DNA of 64,000 nucleotides, taken from assembly GCF_000759975.1 (NCBI RefSeq), contig NZ_JNAM01000007.1, forward strand, positions 22,662 through 86,661, in the 5' to 3' direction. Source of the DNA: Prochlorococcus marinus str. MIT 9302 (lineage in GTDB: Bacteria; Cyanobacteriota; Cyanobacteriia; PCC-6307; Cyanobiaceae). The notes beneath the pieces are model-generated. The model was not told the origin of the DNA, did not search any database, and saw nothing but the letters and a program-made list of their open reading frames with translations. Positions 29,633-39,546 of the stretch are shown in pieces. Numbering within the stretch: the first letter of the stretch is position 1; the number at the start of each line of letters is the position of its first letter. Made by a program: the position numbers and the translations under genes.

Positions 29633-30778
29633 CTATCGTAATGTTTTAATCGTATTTGTAAGAATATGAATTGCTTGTTTTATATCTTTTGAATTAGTGC
29701 TTAATCCAATACTTAACCTTATTGAAGATTCTGCTTCTTTAAAGGATCTACCTAAGGCTAGTAAAACATGAGATGGTTCACCATTACTGCATGCAGATCC
29801 ACTAGAACAAATTATTTTAGATTTTAAAAGTTTATGAAACTTTGCTCCGTTTACATCCAATACAGTCAAATTTAAATTATGAGGTAATCTTTTTTCTATA
29901 GAGCCATTAATTAATAAACCAGAATTATTTTCTAACAAACCCTCTAAAAGGTTATTTCTATACAAAAGCAATTTCTCAGCATTATTTTTTTGATTAAAAA
30001 CCGCTATCTCTATTGCTTTAGCGAAGCCAACTACTAAAGGAAGAGGTAATGTACCAGACCTGAAACCATATTCCTGACCTCCTCCAACAATTAAAGGCTC
30101 AAGATTAATTTCTTCATCAATCAAAAGAAGTCCGATTCCTTTAGGACCATATATTTTGTGAGAACTTATCGTAATCATATCTACATCTGATAAAAGATTG
30201 TCTAACTCGATATAACCTAAACATTGTGCGAAATCAGAGTGAAAGGTTATTCCTCTCGATTTACATATCTTTGAAATATTCTCTATAGGCTGAATAACGC
30301 CTATTTCGTTATTTGCCAACATGACACTTACCATAAATGTATCTTCTCTTATATTTTTTTTGAATTGTTCTTCTGAAATTAAGCCATCGTTATCAGGATT
30401 AATTTCTGTAACCATAAATCCTTCTTTTTTTAGTTGGTTGAGGGGCTCTAAAACAGCTTTATGCTCCGTTTTCAAGGTAATAATATGTCCATAATTTCCT
30501 GTTTTTTTATAGTAATTTCTAGCAAAACCTAATAATGCTAAGTTATTAGATTCTGTTGCACCACTTGTAAAAATAAGTTTTTTATTCTTAAGAAATAAAT
30601 TTTTTTCTATTTTTTCTCTTGAGGCTTCCAATATAGCGCTTGCGTTAATACCGGCCAAATTAGATTTGCTTGCAGGATTAGAAAATATCTCACTCCAAAA
30701 GGGTTTCATAGAATCAACAACATCTTTAGAGCAAGGCGTCGAAGATTGATAATCTAGTAGTATAAGAGTTGATAGCAT
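29633..30778 (-). CDS. nifS: Cysteine desulfurase, NifS/IscS type
   Basis: PLP enzyme that takes sulfur from cysteine for Fe-S clusters and thio-modified cofactors. Visible are LDYQSSTPCS at the N-terminus, TSGATESNN, HSDFAQ, SSHKIYGPKG with the PLP lysine, and SSGSACSNG with the sulfur-accepting cysteine on a group I-type loop. Length 381 fits. The sequence favours the NifS/IscS branch rather than SufS. It has no scaffold gene beside it, so whether it serves Fe-S clusters or tRNA thiolation is open. Confidence 0.92.
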   Translation of the reverse strand: MLSTLILLDYQSSTPCSKDVVDSMKPFWSEIFSNPASKSNLAGINASAILEASREKIEKNLFLKNKKLIFTSGATESNNLALLGFARNYYKKTGNYGHIITLKTEHKAVLEPLNQLKKEGFMVTEINPDNDGLISEEQFKKNIREDTFMVSVMLANNEIGVIQPIENISKICKSRGITFHSDFAQCLGYIELDNLLSDVDMITISSHKIYGPKGIGLLLIDEEINLEPLIVGGGQEYGFRSGTLPLPLVVGFAKAIEIAVFNQKNNAEKLLLYRNNLLEGLLENNSGLLINGSIEKRLPHNLNLTVLDVNGAKFHKLLKSKIICSSGSACSNGEPSHVLLALGRSFKEAESSIRLSIGLSTNSKDIKQAIHILTNTIKTLR

Positions 30779-30837
30779 TATATTTAGTATATAAAATTCT
30801 CTTTAGTACTAGAAAATCAAATTTAAGAATTTAAAAA

Positions 30838-31566
30838 ATGAATGAAATTAATCAAATAAATAATGAACAAGGAAGAAAATCAAGAATTTTATTAGTTGAT
30901 GATGAGCCTGGTTTAAGAACAGCTGTTAAAACATTTCTAGAAGATGAAGGCTTTGAAATATTTATTGCAGTTGATGGTGAGGATGGCTGGGAAAAAGCTC
31001 AAACAGTTTTTCCCGATTTGATAATTAGCGATATTATGATGCCCCGAGCTAACGGGTATGATTTATTAGAAAAAATTAGAGAGGATGAAAAATTAGGAGG
31101 AACTCCAGTTATTTTTTTAACTGCAAAAGGAATGACCCTAGACAGAACAGAAGGTTATCTTGCAGGAGTTGATGATTATATTGCCAAACCTTTCGACCCC
31201 GATGAATTAGCTGCGAGAGTTAAAAATGTAATCAACAGACAAGAACGTTTACTAAAAGAGGCAGCTCGATTCGCAGATATTGATGTAAGCAAAATGGCGA
31301 AACAAATTACTGAAATAAAATCTATGCTCACAGACCAAAATCCCACTAATTCAGAAAATAAAAAAAATCTTCCTAGTTTTACTCCAAGAGAAGCAAGTGT
31401 CCTTCAACTTGTAGCAGAAGGACTGATGAATAAGGAAATTGCAAGACGGCTAGAAACATCTATTAGAAATGTAGAAAAATATGTAAGTAGACTTTTTATA
31501 AAGACAGGTACATCTAGCCGAACCGAATTAGTTCGTTATGCACTTGAAAATCATTTAGTAAAATAA
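30838..31566 (+). CDS. Response regulator, receiver plus LuxR-type HTH (NarL/Ycf29-like)
   Basis: A 242-residue two-component regulator. The receiver domain (about residues 16-135) has the acidic pair DDEP, the phosphoacceptor Asp65 in IISDIMMPRANGYD, and the conserved Lys in YIAKPF. The C-terminal HTH of LuxR type reads FTPREASVLQLVAEGLMNKE followed by ISIRNVEKYVSRL-like recognition helix residues (here TSIRNVEKYVSR). The layout resembles the Ycf29 regulators of algal plastids and cyanobacteria; I cannot confirm orthology. No histidine kinase is adjacent, as is common in these reduced genomes. Target genes are unknown. Confidence 0.88.
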   Translation: MNEINQINNEQGRKSRILLVDDEPGLRTAVKTFLEDEGFEIFIAVDGEDGWEKAQTVFPDLIISDIMMPRANGYDLLEKIREDEKLGGTPVIFLTAKGMTLDRTEGYLAGVDDYIAKPFDPDELAARVKNVINRQERLLKEAARFADIDVSKMAKQITEIKSMLTDQNPTNSENKKNLPSFTPREASVLQLVAEGLMNKEIARRLETSIRNVEKYVSRLFIKTGTSSRTELVRYALENHLVK

Positions 31567-31567
31567 A

Positions 31568-32269
31568 TTATTTGATTTTTTCGAATTCAATTAGTTTTGA
31601 AAAATAAAAAGGAGCTTGATTTAATTTAGTTTTAACCACGTTAAATCCTTTTTCTTTAGCAGCTTTAATAATTCCGTTTTCTTTTAATGTATAAGCTCTT
31701 GTAGTTTTACTTGGCCCAGGAAATAATTTACCTATATTTTTCAGAACAGCAAGAACTGGAGTATAAGGAGCAAAGCTAACTATTAGTTTTTCTTTGCTTA
31801 AATCGCATAAATGTTGGACCATTTCTTCAGCGACCGGTTGAGGATAATGAATAAATACATCCAAACAAACTACAACATCAAATAATCCTTTTAATTGCTC
31901 AAGATCACAGACTTGATATTTAATTTTCCCTTGGTGCAAACCTAAATCATTTATGCGTTTCTTTGTTTCTTTAATCATTTCAGAAGAAATATCGCTTACC
32001 TGTAATTCTTTTATCCCAAGTCTTAGTAAAGGTATAGATAGACTTCCAACACCACATCCTGCATCACAAAAACTTTTTTTTGTTAGGTCAGGATAATTTT
32101 TGATGTATGAGACTACATCATCTACAGTCTTTTGATGTCCTTTTCTAATATTTTTCTGAACTGTATTAATTTCATCAGATTTGCTATAAATTTTATTCCA
32201 TCTTTCAAAGCCAGTACCATTAAAATACTCCCTAACTTCACTTTTTTCGATAATCTTATTTGACGTCAT
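31568..32269 (-). CDS. chlM: Mg-protoporphyrin IX methyltransferase
   Basis: Transfers methyl from SAM to Mg-protoporphyrin IX, an early committed step of chlorophyll synthesis. The 233-residue protein begins with the family segment VREYFNGTGFERWNKIYS, has the SAM motif DAGCGVGSLSIPLL, VCLDVFIHYP and the late FSKLIEF. Length and these motifs are as in cyanobacterial ChlM. Its stop faces the response regulator with 1 bp between; its start is divergent from purE with 89 bp between. Confidence 0.97.
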   Translation of the reverse strand: MTSNKIIEKSEVREYFNGTGFERWNKIYSKSDEINTVQKNIRKGHQKTVDDVVSYIKNYPDLTKKSFCDAGCGVGSLSIPLLRLGIKELQVSDISSEMIKETKKRINDLGLHQGKIKYQVCDLEQLKGLFDVVVCLDVFIHYPQPVAEEMVQHLCDLSKEKLIVSFAPYTPVLAVLKNIGKLFPGPSKTTRAYTLKENGIIKAAKEKGFNVVKTKLNQAPFYFSKLIEFEKIK

Positions 32270-32358
32270 AATATTCTATGAAAATTTATTCTTTTTATAT
32301 TAACTAACTGGCGCCAAATTAATTGCACGCCATTATGGGAAAGAATTGATTTGTTATT

Positions 32359-32895
32359 TTGTCAGAATTGAGCCCTCAAGATATTTATAAAATCGCTGTC
32401 GTAATGGGTAGTGATTCAGATCTAAAAACATTGAAACCTGCTGTAGATATTTTAAGAGAATTTGGAATAAAAACTGAAGTTTTTATACTTTCTGCGCATC
32501 GAACACCTATTGAAATGATGGAATATGCAAAAAATGCAGAATCAGAAAACATAAAAGTAATAATTGCCGGTGCTGGTGGTGCTGCTCATCTTCCAGGTAT
32601 GATGGCATCCCTAACTTGCATTCCTGTAATTGGAGTACCAGTAGAGAGTAAGACACTTAATGGGATTGACTCTCTTTTATCAATTGTTCAAATGCCCGCA
32701 GGGATACCAGTTGCAACAGTTGCAATTAATGGAGGTCAAAATGCTGGATTATTAGCAATAGAGATGATCAGTTTATTTGATGAATCTATGAAGGAAGATT
32801 TAAAAAAATACAGAGAAAATCTTCATAAACAGGTAAGAACTAAAAATAGTAAGTTATCAACTATTGGAGTTGAAAATTATCTTCAAAATAAATGA
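32359..32895 (+). CDS. purE: N5-carboxyaminoimidazole ribonucleotide mutase
   Basis: Class I PurE of purine synthesis, which rearranges N5-CAIR to CAIR. Signatures are VVMGSDSDL near residues 15-23, SAHRTP (substrate His), AGAGGAAHLPGM and GVPVES, then SIVQMPAGIPVATVAINGG. The start is TTG at 32359; the conserved region begins some 12 residues later, and no ATG is available before it. The protein is 178 residues, a little longer than usual through its C-terminal tail. Confidence 0.96.
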   Translation: MSELSPQDIYKIAVVMGSDSDLKTLKPAVDILREFGIKTEVFILSAHRTPIEMMEYAKNAESENIKVIIAGAGGAAHLPGMMASLTCIPVIGVPVESKTLNGIDSLLSIVQMPAGIPVATVAINGGQNAGLLAIEMISLFDESMKEDLKKYRENLHKQVRTKNSKLSTIGVENYLQNK

Positions 32896-32910
32896 AATAA
32901 TATTTTTCTA

Positions 32911-33546
32911 TTAGCCCTTTTTGAGAAAGTTTTCTTTTTTAAGGTAGTTAATAACTGTTTCAACTGAATCATTTAAATCTAAAGAACCTGTATCAACCAC
33001 AATTTCAGGATTATGAGGAGCTTCATATGGACTAGAAATTCCTGTAAAATCCTTAATTTCACCCAAACGCGCTTTCTTATAAAGACCTTTGGTATCCCTA
33101 TTTTCGCAAACCTTGATATCTGCAGCACAATAAACTTCAATAAAATCCTTAGATCCAATAATTTTTCTCACCTTATCTCTATCGCTAATAAACGGTGAAA
33201 CGAATGCAGTAATAGTTATTATCCCAGCATTCATAAATAAATTCGCAACTTCTCCAATTCTTCTTATATTTTCTTCTCTATCTTCATCCGAAAACCCAAG
33301 ATCTTTACATAAACCGTGTCTAATATTGTCTCCATCCAACACGTAAGTTGAAAAACCATCTAAGTGTAAAACTTCATTTAAAGCGTTGGCCAAAGTACTT
33401 TTACCAGAGCCTGATAAACCTGTAAACCATATAACCATTCCTTTATGACCTCTCATTTTCTCTAATTTTTGTCTATCAATAGTTAAATTGTGCCACTTTA
33501 TATTGGTTGAATTTGTTTGATCTTGTTCTTTCATTGTTTGAATCAT
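32911..33546 (-). CDS. cysC: Adenylylsulfate kinase
   Basis: Phosphorylates APS to PAPS in sulfate assimilation. The P-loop FTGLSGSGKSTLANAL lies near residue 45, followed by DGDNIRHGL, DREENIRRIGEVA and FVSPFISDRD, all APS-kinase blocks. About 210 residues. I start at the ATG at 33546; a TTG one codon earlier and an ATG at 33534 are alternatives. The sulfurylase that would provide APS is not in this window. The SUI1-like gene ends 30 bp before this start and may be cotranscribed. Confidence 0.95.
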   Translation of the reverse strand: MIQTMKEQDQTNSTNIKWHNLTIDRQKLEKMRGHKGMVIWFTGLSGSGKSTLANALNEVLHLDGFSTYVLDGDNIRHGLCKDLGFSDEDREENIRRIGEVANLFMNAGIITITAFVSPFISDRDKVRKIIGSKDFIEVYCAADIKVCENRDTKGLYKKARLGEIKDFTGISSPYEAPHNPEIVVDTGSLDLNDSVETVINYLKKENFLKKG

Positions 33547-33576
33547 CAAAATTAAAAACCTATCCTAACTCTTGCT

Positions 33577-33888
33577 TCATAAATTATGAAATCCCTCTTT
33601 ACGAAGAAACTCAATTGATTTCAATACCATATCACCCTGTAACTGGATATTACTATCAATTAATGTACCTCCGGTCCCACAAAAAATTTTCATTTTTTTA
33701 AGCAATTCTTTTAATAAGATTTCATCCTCAGTTCCTAAACCTCTAATTAAAGTGATCGTCTTGCCCTTTTTACCTTTTTTTTGTTTTGAAATATTGATTT
33801 TTGATCTTTTATTAAAAGTATCAACCTTAGCTGTTTCTTCAGATTTTTTTTCTTGATTATCAAATTCGATCCAATTCATTTTTCCCAT
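33577..33888 (-). CDS. SUI1/eIF1-like translation initiation factor (YciH family)
   Basis: A 103-residue protein. The C-terminal 65 residues form a SUI1 domain: GKTITLIRGLGTEDEILLKE, then FCGTGGTLIDSN, with the GTGGT loop conserved from eIF1 to bacterial YciH. The N-terminal half is basic and low-complexity (KKGKKG). The start is taken at the ATG at 33888; a TTG at 33897 is the alternative. Bacterial members influence initiation codon choice in vitro, which is of interest in a genome that uses many TTG and GTG starts, but a role here is inference. Confidence 0.9.
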   Translation of the reverse strand: MGKMNWIEFDNQEKKSEETAKVDTFNKRSKINISKQKKGKKGKTITLIRGLGTEDEILLKELLKKMKIFCGTGGTLIDSNIQLQGDMVLKSIEFLRKEGFHNL

Positions 33889-33936
33889 TATTTTCAATAT
33901 AATCTATAGTTAGTTAATACTTATTCTATAGAAAAA

Positions 33937-35181
33937 GTGGTAAGTACATTTTCTCGCCAAGATCAAAATTATAAAAATGACGATTTAAATCAACCCTCCA
34001 AAGATGGAAGGTTTGGAAAGTATGGTGGTCAATATGTTCCTGAAACGCTAATGCCCGCTCTTTTTGAGCTTGAAACAGCTGCAGAAAATGCATGGAAAGA
34101 TAAACTTTTTGTAAAAGAATTAAATCATCTACTTAAAACTTATGTAGGAAGAGAAACACCACTTTATGAAGCCAAAAGACTTACTGAACATTACAAAACG
34201 AAACAAGCAACTCCAAGAATATGGCTTAAAAGAGAAGATTTAAATCATACTGGTGCTCATAAAATCAATAATGCTCTTGGACAAGCTTTATTAGCAATAA
34301 GAATGGGAAAAAAAAGGATAATTGCAGAAACTGGAGCAGGTCAGCATGGAGTTGCTACGGCTACTGTTTGTGCGAGATTTGGCTTGAAATGCATTATCTA
34401 TATGGGTGCTGAGGATATAAAAAGGCAATCTCTCAACGTCTTTAGAATGAAATTGCTAGGAGCTGAAGTTAAAGTTGTAAATTCTGGAACTGCAACACTT
34501 AAGGATGCCACTAGTGAAGCTATTAGAGATTGGGTTTCTAATGTCGAAACCACACACTACATTTTAGGATCTGTTGCTGGTCCACACCCTTTCCCAAAGA
34601 TTGTGCGAGATTTTCATGCAGTTATAGGAGAAGAAACTAAAAAACAATGCCTGGAATTATTTGGATCTTTACCAGATATTCTACTTGCTTGTGTAGGTGG
34701 AGGATCAAATGCAATGGGCCTTTTCCATCCTTTCGTTAAAGAAAAATCTGTAAGATTAATTGGAGTTGAAGCCGCTGGAAGCGGAGTTGATTCTGACAAG
34801 CATGCTGCAACTATCACTAAAGGGTCAGTTGGAATTTTGCATGGATCCATGAGTCTTCTTTTACAAGATGATAATGGTCAAGTACAAGAAGCCCACTCAA
34901 TAAGTGCAGGGTTAGATTACCCTGGAGTAGGTCCTGAACATAGCTATTTAAAAGATATAGGTAGAGCAGAATATGGAGCAGTAACAGACCAAGAAGCTTT
35001 AGATGCTTTGAGACTTGTTAGTGAACTTGAAGGTATTATACCAGCACTTGAAACTTCCCATGCCTTTGCTTGGTTAAATAAATTATGCCCTAATCTTGAA
35101 AAAGATACTCATATAGTTATCAATTGCTCTGGAAGAGGTGACAAAGATGTTAATACTGTTGCATCTTCATTGGATATTTAA
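33937..35181 (+). CDS. trpB: Tryptophan synthase beta chain
   Basis: PLP enzyme joining indole and serine. The 414-residue protein has [19 protein letters not shown] at its start, [20 protein letters not shown] with the PLP lysine, [12 protein letters not shown], and the glycine-rich phosphate loop GGGSNAMG. All fit TrpB1. The start is GTG at 33937. trpA is not adjacent. It faces the SUI1 gene across about 48 bp that contains two TCTATAG-type repeats in opposite orientation. Confidence 0.98.
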   Translation: MVSTFSRQDQNYKNDDLNQPSKDGRFGKYGGQYVPETLMPALFELETAAENAWKDKLFVKELNHLLKTYVGRETPLYEAKRLTEHYKTKQATPRIWLKREDLNHTGAHKINNALGQALLAIRMGKKRIIAETGAGQHGVATATVCARFGLKCIIYMGAEDIKRQSLNVFRMKLLGAEVKVVNSGTATLKDATSEAIRDWVSNVETTHYILGSVAGPHPFPKIVRDFHAVIGEETKKQCLELFGSLPDILLACVGGGSNAMGLFHPFVKEKSVRLIGVEAAGSGVDSDKHAATITKGSVGILHGSMSLLLQDDNGQVQEAHSISAGLDYPGVGPEHSYLKDIGRAEYGAVTDQEALDALRLVSELEGIIPALETSHAFAWLNKLCPNLEKDTHIVINCSGRGDKDVNTVASSLDI

Positions 35182-35538
35182 TCAATATCTAGGAATTGAT
35201 GGGTCAATATATCTACTCCATCCATCAATACCTTCCTCTAAATTCCATATTTCGCTCACAATATTATTATCTAAGGACCATTGACAAAAGTTATAACTTC
35301 TTATTCCTGCATGACAGGTAACAACTATTTCTCTGTTTAAGAAACCAGCAAATATTTCTTCAACATATTCAGATGTGACTTTACTAATTGGTATATGTAA
35401 AAATTCTTTTGAGAAACGAGCTATTTCAAGCTCTGAATGTTCTCTTACATCAATCAAGACTGGATCTTCTTTTTCAGAATTAAACCAATCATTAAGACTA
35501 GAAGCATTTATAGATTTTGGATAATTCCCCAATTGCAA
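35182..35538 (-). CDS. Rhodanese-like domain protein
   Basis: A single rhodanese domain, 118 residues. VLIDVREHSELEIARF forms the first conserved block, followed by HIPISKV and the active-site loop VVTCHAGIRS, with the cysteine present, so sulfur transfer is possible. Single-domain rhodaneses such as GlpE move sulfur to cyanide or small thiols; the physiological acceptor is unknown. The start codon is a TTG at 35538. Its stop lies directly after the trpB stop on the other strand. Confidence 0.9.
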   Translation of the reverse strand: MQLGNYPKSINASSLNDWFNSEKEDPVLIDVREHSELEIARFSKEFLHIPISKVTSEYVEEIFAGFLNREIVVTCHAGIRSYNFCQWSLDNNIVSEIWNLEEGIDGWSRYIDPSIPRY

Positions 35539-35621
35539 GGATAAATTATGTGTTATTTACAATTTAATAAATTAAGTTGCAGGAATAAATTTATTGTTAA
35601 AAATAAAAATAAACATTGATA

Positions 35622-37082
35622 ATGAAACTGAGAGTAGTAGCAATAATACTATTATTATCTTTATTACTTTTTGTTGGTTTTAAAAAAGTTTCTGCAAATA
35701 AAAATAAGGATCAAAGTACAAAAATTGAGCAATTAAATATCTTAAAATATATACCTGAAAACAATAAATTATTATTTATTTCAAATATAGATATTTCTAA
35801 GATTATTAATAATATTGAAAAAGATAAAAATCCAAAAATTAAAGATAAAATTGTTTTAATAAAAGATTCCATATTAGATTACTTAGGTATAGATCTAGGC
35901 AAAAATAAATTAGAAAATGTTTATAATAATGAACTTATAATTTCAACTTCTGAGAATAATAAAAATCTTAAAGATGATATTTTGATAGTTTTTAAAATTA
36001 ATCCAGAAAAAAAACTAGATGATATATTGCATCTCTCCAATCAAATTGATCATACTAATGAAATAATTCCAATTTATAGAGAAAATAAACTAAATTACCT
36101 TAAGTTTATATATAGAACTGAAGATAATTATATTATTGCTTCATCAGATAAGAAATTAATCATAAATAGCATTAACTCTAGTAATCAGTTTAAAAAAATA
36201 AAATTTAAATATGAAAGAGAAATTTTGGGACTAGAAAACCAAAAAAATATATTATTTACAGAAACATTTGGGAAAAGTATATTTTTTAATAATGAAATTT
36301 TCCCCGAGGGAAATGAGGATGTTATAGCAACAACAGTTGACTTAAAAAATAAACATTTAATTTTAAAATCATATTTACTAAATAATAAAAAAAATATTGA
36401 TATTCATTCTTACGATAAGCTAGTCAATAAAGAGAATAAAAATGAAGATAATCCTGAATTTTCAATTTTTAGTGATATAAAAAATTTTGACAAATATCTA
36501 AAACCTTTAGTAAATAATTTTGAAAAAAGTTTTTTTGAAGAGTTTAATCAAAAAACAAATCAAGATATTTTAATTCTCAATTCAAGTAAAGATTGGCTTT
36601 TTACATTTGAAAAGAATAATAAAGATCAAATTGATTTGAGTGATATGAAAAAACTAAAAGATTTCAACAAATATACCTTAAAACAAAATGAAGATATTTA
36701 CTCGATGTATTCCAAAAATATTCTTGAAGAAGAAGACGATATAATAAAAAAATTAACTTATGAAAATATTTATTCAATAGAATCAGGAGGTTTACAAATC
36801 ATAAGTAATTATTTAATTGATCATAAAAAGCTAGAAAAAATCTCAAAAAAATTTTTTAACCTCAAAAGTAATAAAGATAACTCTGCTTTTCTTTATTCAA
36901 ACGTTGATATCAAAGATGTAAATTCTAATCAAATTGAATATTTTTCTAATTTAAAAGATTTTATTTTTCTCATTAGAAATATTTTAAAAATATCAAATGA
37001 AGAATCTCTAGAAATCATAAAACAATCTATTCCTGAAAAAAATCCAATTCTTTATGTAGAAAAAAGTTTAAAAATAATTTAA
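35622..37082 (+). CDS. DUF3352-like exported or membrane-anchored hypothetical protein
   Basis: A 486-residue protein with a clear N-terminal hydrophobic helix (residues 3-21), then a long soluble part very rich in Asn, Lys, Ile and Asp. LKYIPENNKLLFISNIDISK shortly after the helix resembles the start of DUF3352 proteins, a family of cell-envelope proteins of unknown function. I start at the ATG at 35622 rather than the TTG two codons before. It is among the most AT-rich coding regions in the window; the composition may reflect weak constraint rather than transfer. Its stop codon lies inside an 18-bp perfect palindrome. Confidence 0.7.
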   Translation: MKLRVVAIILLLSLLLFVGFKKVSANKNKDQSTKIEQLNILKYIPENNKLLFISNIDISKIINNIEKDKNPKIKDKIVLIKDSILDYLGIDLGKNKLENVYNNELIISTSENNKNLKDDILIVFKINPEKKLDDILHLSNQIDHTNEIIPIYRENKLNYLKFIYRTEDNYIIASSDKKLIINSINSSNQFKKIKFKYEREILGLENQKNILFTETFGKSIFFNNEIFPEGNEDVIATTVDLKNKHLILKSYLLNNKKNIDIHSYDKLVNKENKNEDNPEFSIFSDIKNFDKYLKPLVNNFEKSFFEEFNQKTNQDILILNSSKDWLFTFEKNNKDQIDLSDMKKLKDFNKYTLKQNEDIYSMYSKNILEEEDDIIKKLTYENIYSIESGGLQIISNYLIDHKKLEKISKKFFNLKSNKDNSAFLYSNVDIKDVNSNQIEYFSNLKDFIFLIRNILKISNEESLEIIKQSIPEKNPILYVEKSLKII

Positions 37083-37095
37083 TAAATTTATTAAA
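37078..37095. repeat. 18-bp perfect palindrome on the stop codon of the DUF3352-like gene
   Basis: The sequence TTTAATAAATTTATTAAA equals its own reverse complement. As RNA it can form a 7-bp A-U stem with an AATT loop; it contains the stop codon TAA at 37080-37082. It has no G-C pairs and no following U-run, so it is not a normal intrinsic terminator. Chance is possible in such AT-rich DNA. Confidence 0.5.
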
Positions 37096-37206
37096 ATAAG
37101 CTCAAAAAACAATCAATTTAAATTTTCTTGGAGTTAATAACTTGTGGTTAATTAAAAATTAATTGACTATCTTTAATCTATAAGTATTTGATATTGAATT
37201 AAGAAA

Positions 37207-38352
37207 TTGGATAACAACAAACTAATTTTAAAACCAGGATTAGAGGGCGTACCAGTTACTAATTCATCTATCTGTGATATTGACGGTAACAAAGGTAAAT
37301 TACTGTATAGAGGCTACTCCATTGAGGAACTATCAAAAAAAAGCAGTTTTTTAGAAACTGCTTATCTATTGATTTGGGGTGAATTACCTACAGCCATGCA
37401 ACTTAGGGATTTTGAACAAGAAGTTCAGATGCATCGCAGGTTAAGTTTTAGAGTCAGAGATATGATGAAATGTTTCCCAGCGACAGGTCATCCCATGGAC
37501 GCTCTACAATCTAGTGCAGCTTCTTTAGGGCTTTTCTATTCACGAAGAGCAATAGATGATCCTAATTACATCTATAACGCAGTGATAAGACTCATAGCAA
37601 AAATACCCACTATGATTGCTGCGTTTCAACTTATTAGAAAAGGACAAGACCCAATTCAACCTCGAGATGATTTAACTTATTCATCAAATTTTCTTTACAT
37701 GCTGACTGAAAAAGAACAAGATCCTATAGCTGCAAAAGTTTTTGATAGATGTTTAATTCTACATGCTGAACATAGTTTAAATGCCAGCACATTTAGCGCT
37801 AGAGTGACCGCAAGCACTCTTACAGACCCATATGCTGTTATCGCTTCTGCAGTAGGAACTCTGGCTGGACCGCTTCATGGAGGAGCAAATGAGGATGTGA
37901 TTGCAATGTTAGAAGAAATCAAAACTCCAGAAAATGCGGCTTCTTTTTTAGATAACGCGATAAAAAATAAAAGTAAGATAATGGGCTTTGGTCATAGAGA
38001 ATACAAAGTTAAAGATCCAAGAGCAATTATTCTTCAAAAACTTGCAGAAGAGCTTTTTATTAGATTTGGAGCAGATGAAATGTATGAAGTTGCTAAATCA
38101 TTAGAGGCAGAAGCAATACCAAGACTTGGACCAAAGGGTATATTCCCTAACGTAGATTTTTATTCTGGTCTTGTTTATAGAAAACTTGGTATTCCTCGTG
38201 ATTTATTTACTCCAATTTTTGCCATATCAAGGGTTGCCGGTTGGTTAGCTCATTGGAGAGAGCAACTTGGAGCAAATAGAATTTTTAGGCCATCTCAAAT
38301 CTATACTGGTTCAGCTCCAAGACATTGGATCAGCTTAGAAAATAGAGAATAA
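37207..38352 (+). CDS. gltA: Citrate synthase
   Basis: Condenses acetyl-CoA and oxaloacetate, entry to the incomplete TCA branch making 2-oxoglutarate for nitrogen assimilation. The 381-residue chain has SICDIDGNKGKLLYRGYSIE near the start, HAEHSLNASTFSAR with catalytic His, GPLHGGANEDV with the second His, and the substrate segment MGFGHREYKVKDPRA. Short bacterial type. The start is a TTG at 37207 in a 124-bp gap after the previous gene. It sits ahead of the ndhA block with 75 bp between and may be transcribed separately. Confidence 0.96.
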   Translation: MDNNKLILKPGLEGVPVTNSSICDIDGNKGKLLYRGYSIEELSKKSSFLETAYLLIWGELPTAMQLRDFEQEVQMHRRLSFRVRDMMKCFPATGHPMDALQSSAASLGLFYSRRAIDDPNYIYNAVIRLIAKIPTMIAAFQLIRKGQDPIQPRDDLTYSSNFLYMLTEKEQDPIAAKVFDRCLILHAEHSLNASTFSARVTASTLTDPYAVIASAVGTLAGPLHGGANEDVIAMLEEIKTPENAASFLDNAIKNKSKIMGFGHREYKVKDPRAIILQKLAEELFIRFGADEMYEVAKSLEAEAIPRLGPKGIFPNVDFYSGLVYRKLGIPRDLFTPIFAISRVAGWLAHWREQLGANRIFRPSQIYTGSAPRHWISLENRE

Positions 38353-38427
38353 TATTTGCGGCTTTTCATAAAAAACACACATATTGTTGGTAACGAGTTA
38401 ATGTATTAAGTAAATAACGTCAAAATT

Positions 38428-39546
38428 TTGGAATACGGATTAGATCTCGAATATAGTTTTAATGAATTCTTAAAAGGTTTTGGCCTTTCTAGTGAAATTG
38501 CTCATATCATTTGGCTCCCTCTACCTATGCTTTTGGTTTTAGTAGCGGCAGTTGTTGGCGTTTTAGTAACAGTTTGGCTTGAAAGAAAAATATCTGCTGC
38601 TGCTCAACAAAGAATAGGTCCAGAATATGCAGGAGCGCTAGGTGTACTCCAACCAATTGCAGATGGTCTTAAGTTACTAGTCAAAGAAGATATTATTCCT
38701 GCTAAAGCGGATGGAATTCTTTTCACTGCAGGACCTATATTAGTTCTTGTCCCAGTTATTCTCTCCTGGCTAATTGTTCCTTTTGGACAAAATCTTTTAA
38801 TAAGTAATGTTGGTATTGGAATTTTCCTATGGATTGCTTTGAGCAGTATTCAGCCAATTGGACTTCTTATGAGCGGATATGCATCAAATAATAAATATTC
38901 ATTATTAGGCGGACTAAGAGCAGCTGCTCAATCTATAAGTTACGAAATACCTTTAGCTTTATCTGTACTGGCTATAGTACTAATGACAAATTCTCTAAGT
39001 ACTATTGACATTGTTAACCAACAAAGTGGTGCTGGAATCCTAAGTTGGAATATTTGGAGACAACCGGTTGGTTTTATAGTCTTTTGGATTTGTGCTCTTG
39101 CAGAATGTGAAAGACTTCCATTTGACTTACCTGAAGCTGAAGAAGAATTAGTTGCAGGATATCAAACTGAATATGCAGGGATGAAATTCGCATTGTTCTA
39201 TCTTGGCAGTTACATTAATCTAATCCTTTCAGCATTATTGGTATCAATACTTTATTTGGGAGGATGGGGTTTTCCTATTCCAGTTGAATTAATAGCTAAG
39301 TTTCTTAATTTACCTATTAATGCACCCTTCATACAAGTTTTCACTGCATCAATAGGAATTATAATGACTGTTTTGAAAGCATATCTTTTAGTATTTGTTG
39401 CAATATTATTACGTTGGACAACTCCTAGAGTAAGAATAGATCAACTTTTAGATCTAGGATGGAAGTTTCTTCTTCCAATTTCTCTTGCTAATCTTTTGAT
39501 AACTGCAGGATTAAAACTTGCTTTTCCGCAATTCTTTGGTGGTTAA
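38428..39546 (+). CDS. ndhA: NAD(P)H-quinone oxidoreductase subunit 1
   Basis: Membrane subunit (ND1 homologue) of NDH-1 at the junction with the peripheral arm, forming part of the quinone chamber. The 372-residue protein has about eight hydrophobic helices; [42 protein letters not shown] and [29 protein letters not shown] loops (here within 39110-39190) are diagnostic. The start is TTG at 38428. It leads the block ndhA-ndhI-ndhG-ndhE, the usual cyanobacterial order. A 13-bp inverted repeat starts at its stop codon. Confidence 0.98.
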   Translation: MEYGLDLEYSFNEFLKGFGLSSEIAHIIWLPLPMLLVLVAAVVGVLVTVWLERKISAAAQQRIGPEYAGALGVLQPIADGLKLLVKEDIIPAKADGILFTAGPILVLVPVILSWLIVPFGQNLLISNVGIGIFLWIALSSIQPIGLLMSGYASNNKYSLLGGLRAAAQSISYEIPLALSVLAIVLMTNSLSTIDIVNQQSGAGILSWNIWRQPVGFIVFWICALAECERLPFDLPEAEEELVAGYQTEYAGMKFALFYLGSYINLILSALLVSILYLGGWGFPIPVELIAKFLNLPINAPFIQVFTASIGIIMTVLKAYLLVFVAILLRWTTPRVRIDQLLDLGWKFLLPISLANLLITAGLKLAFPQFFGG

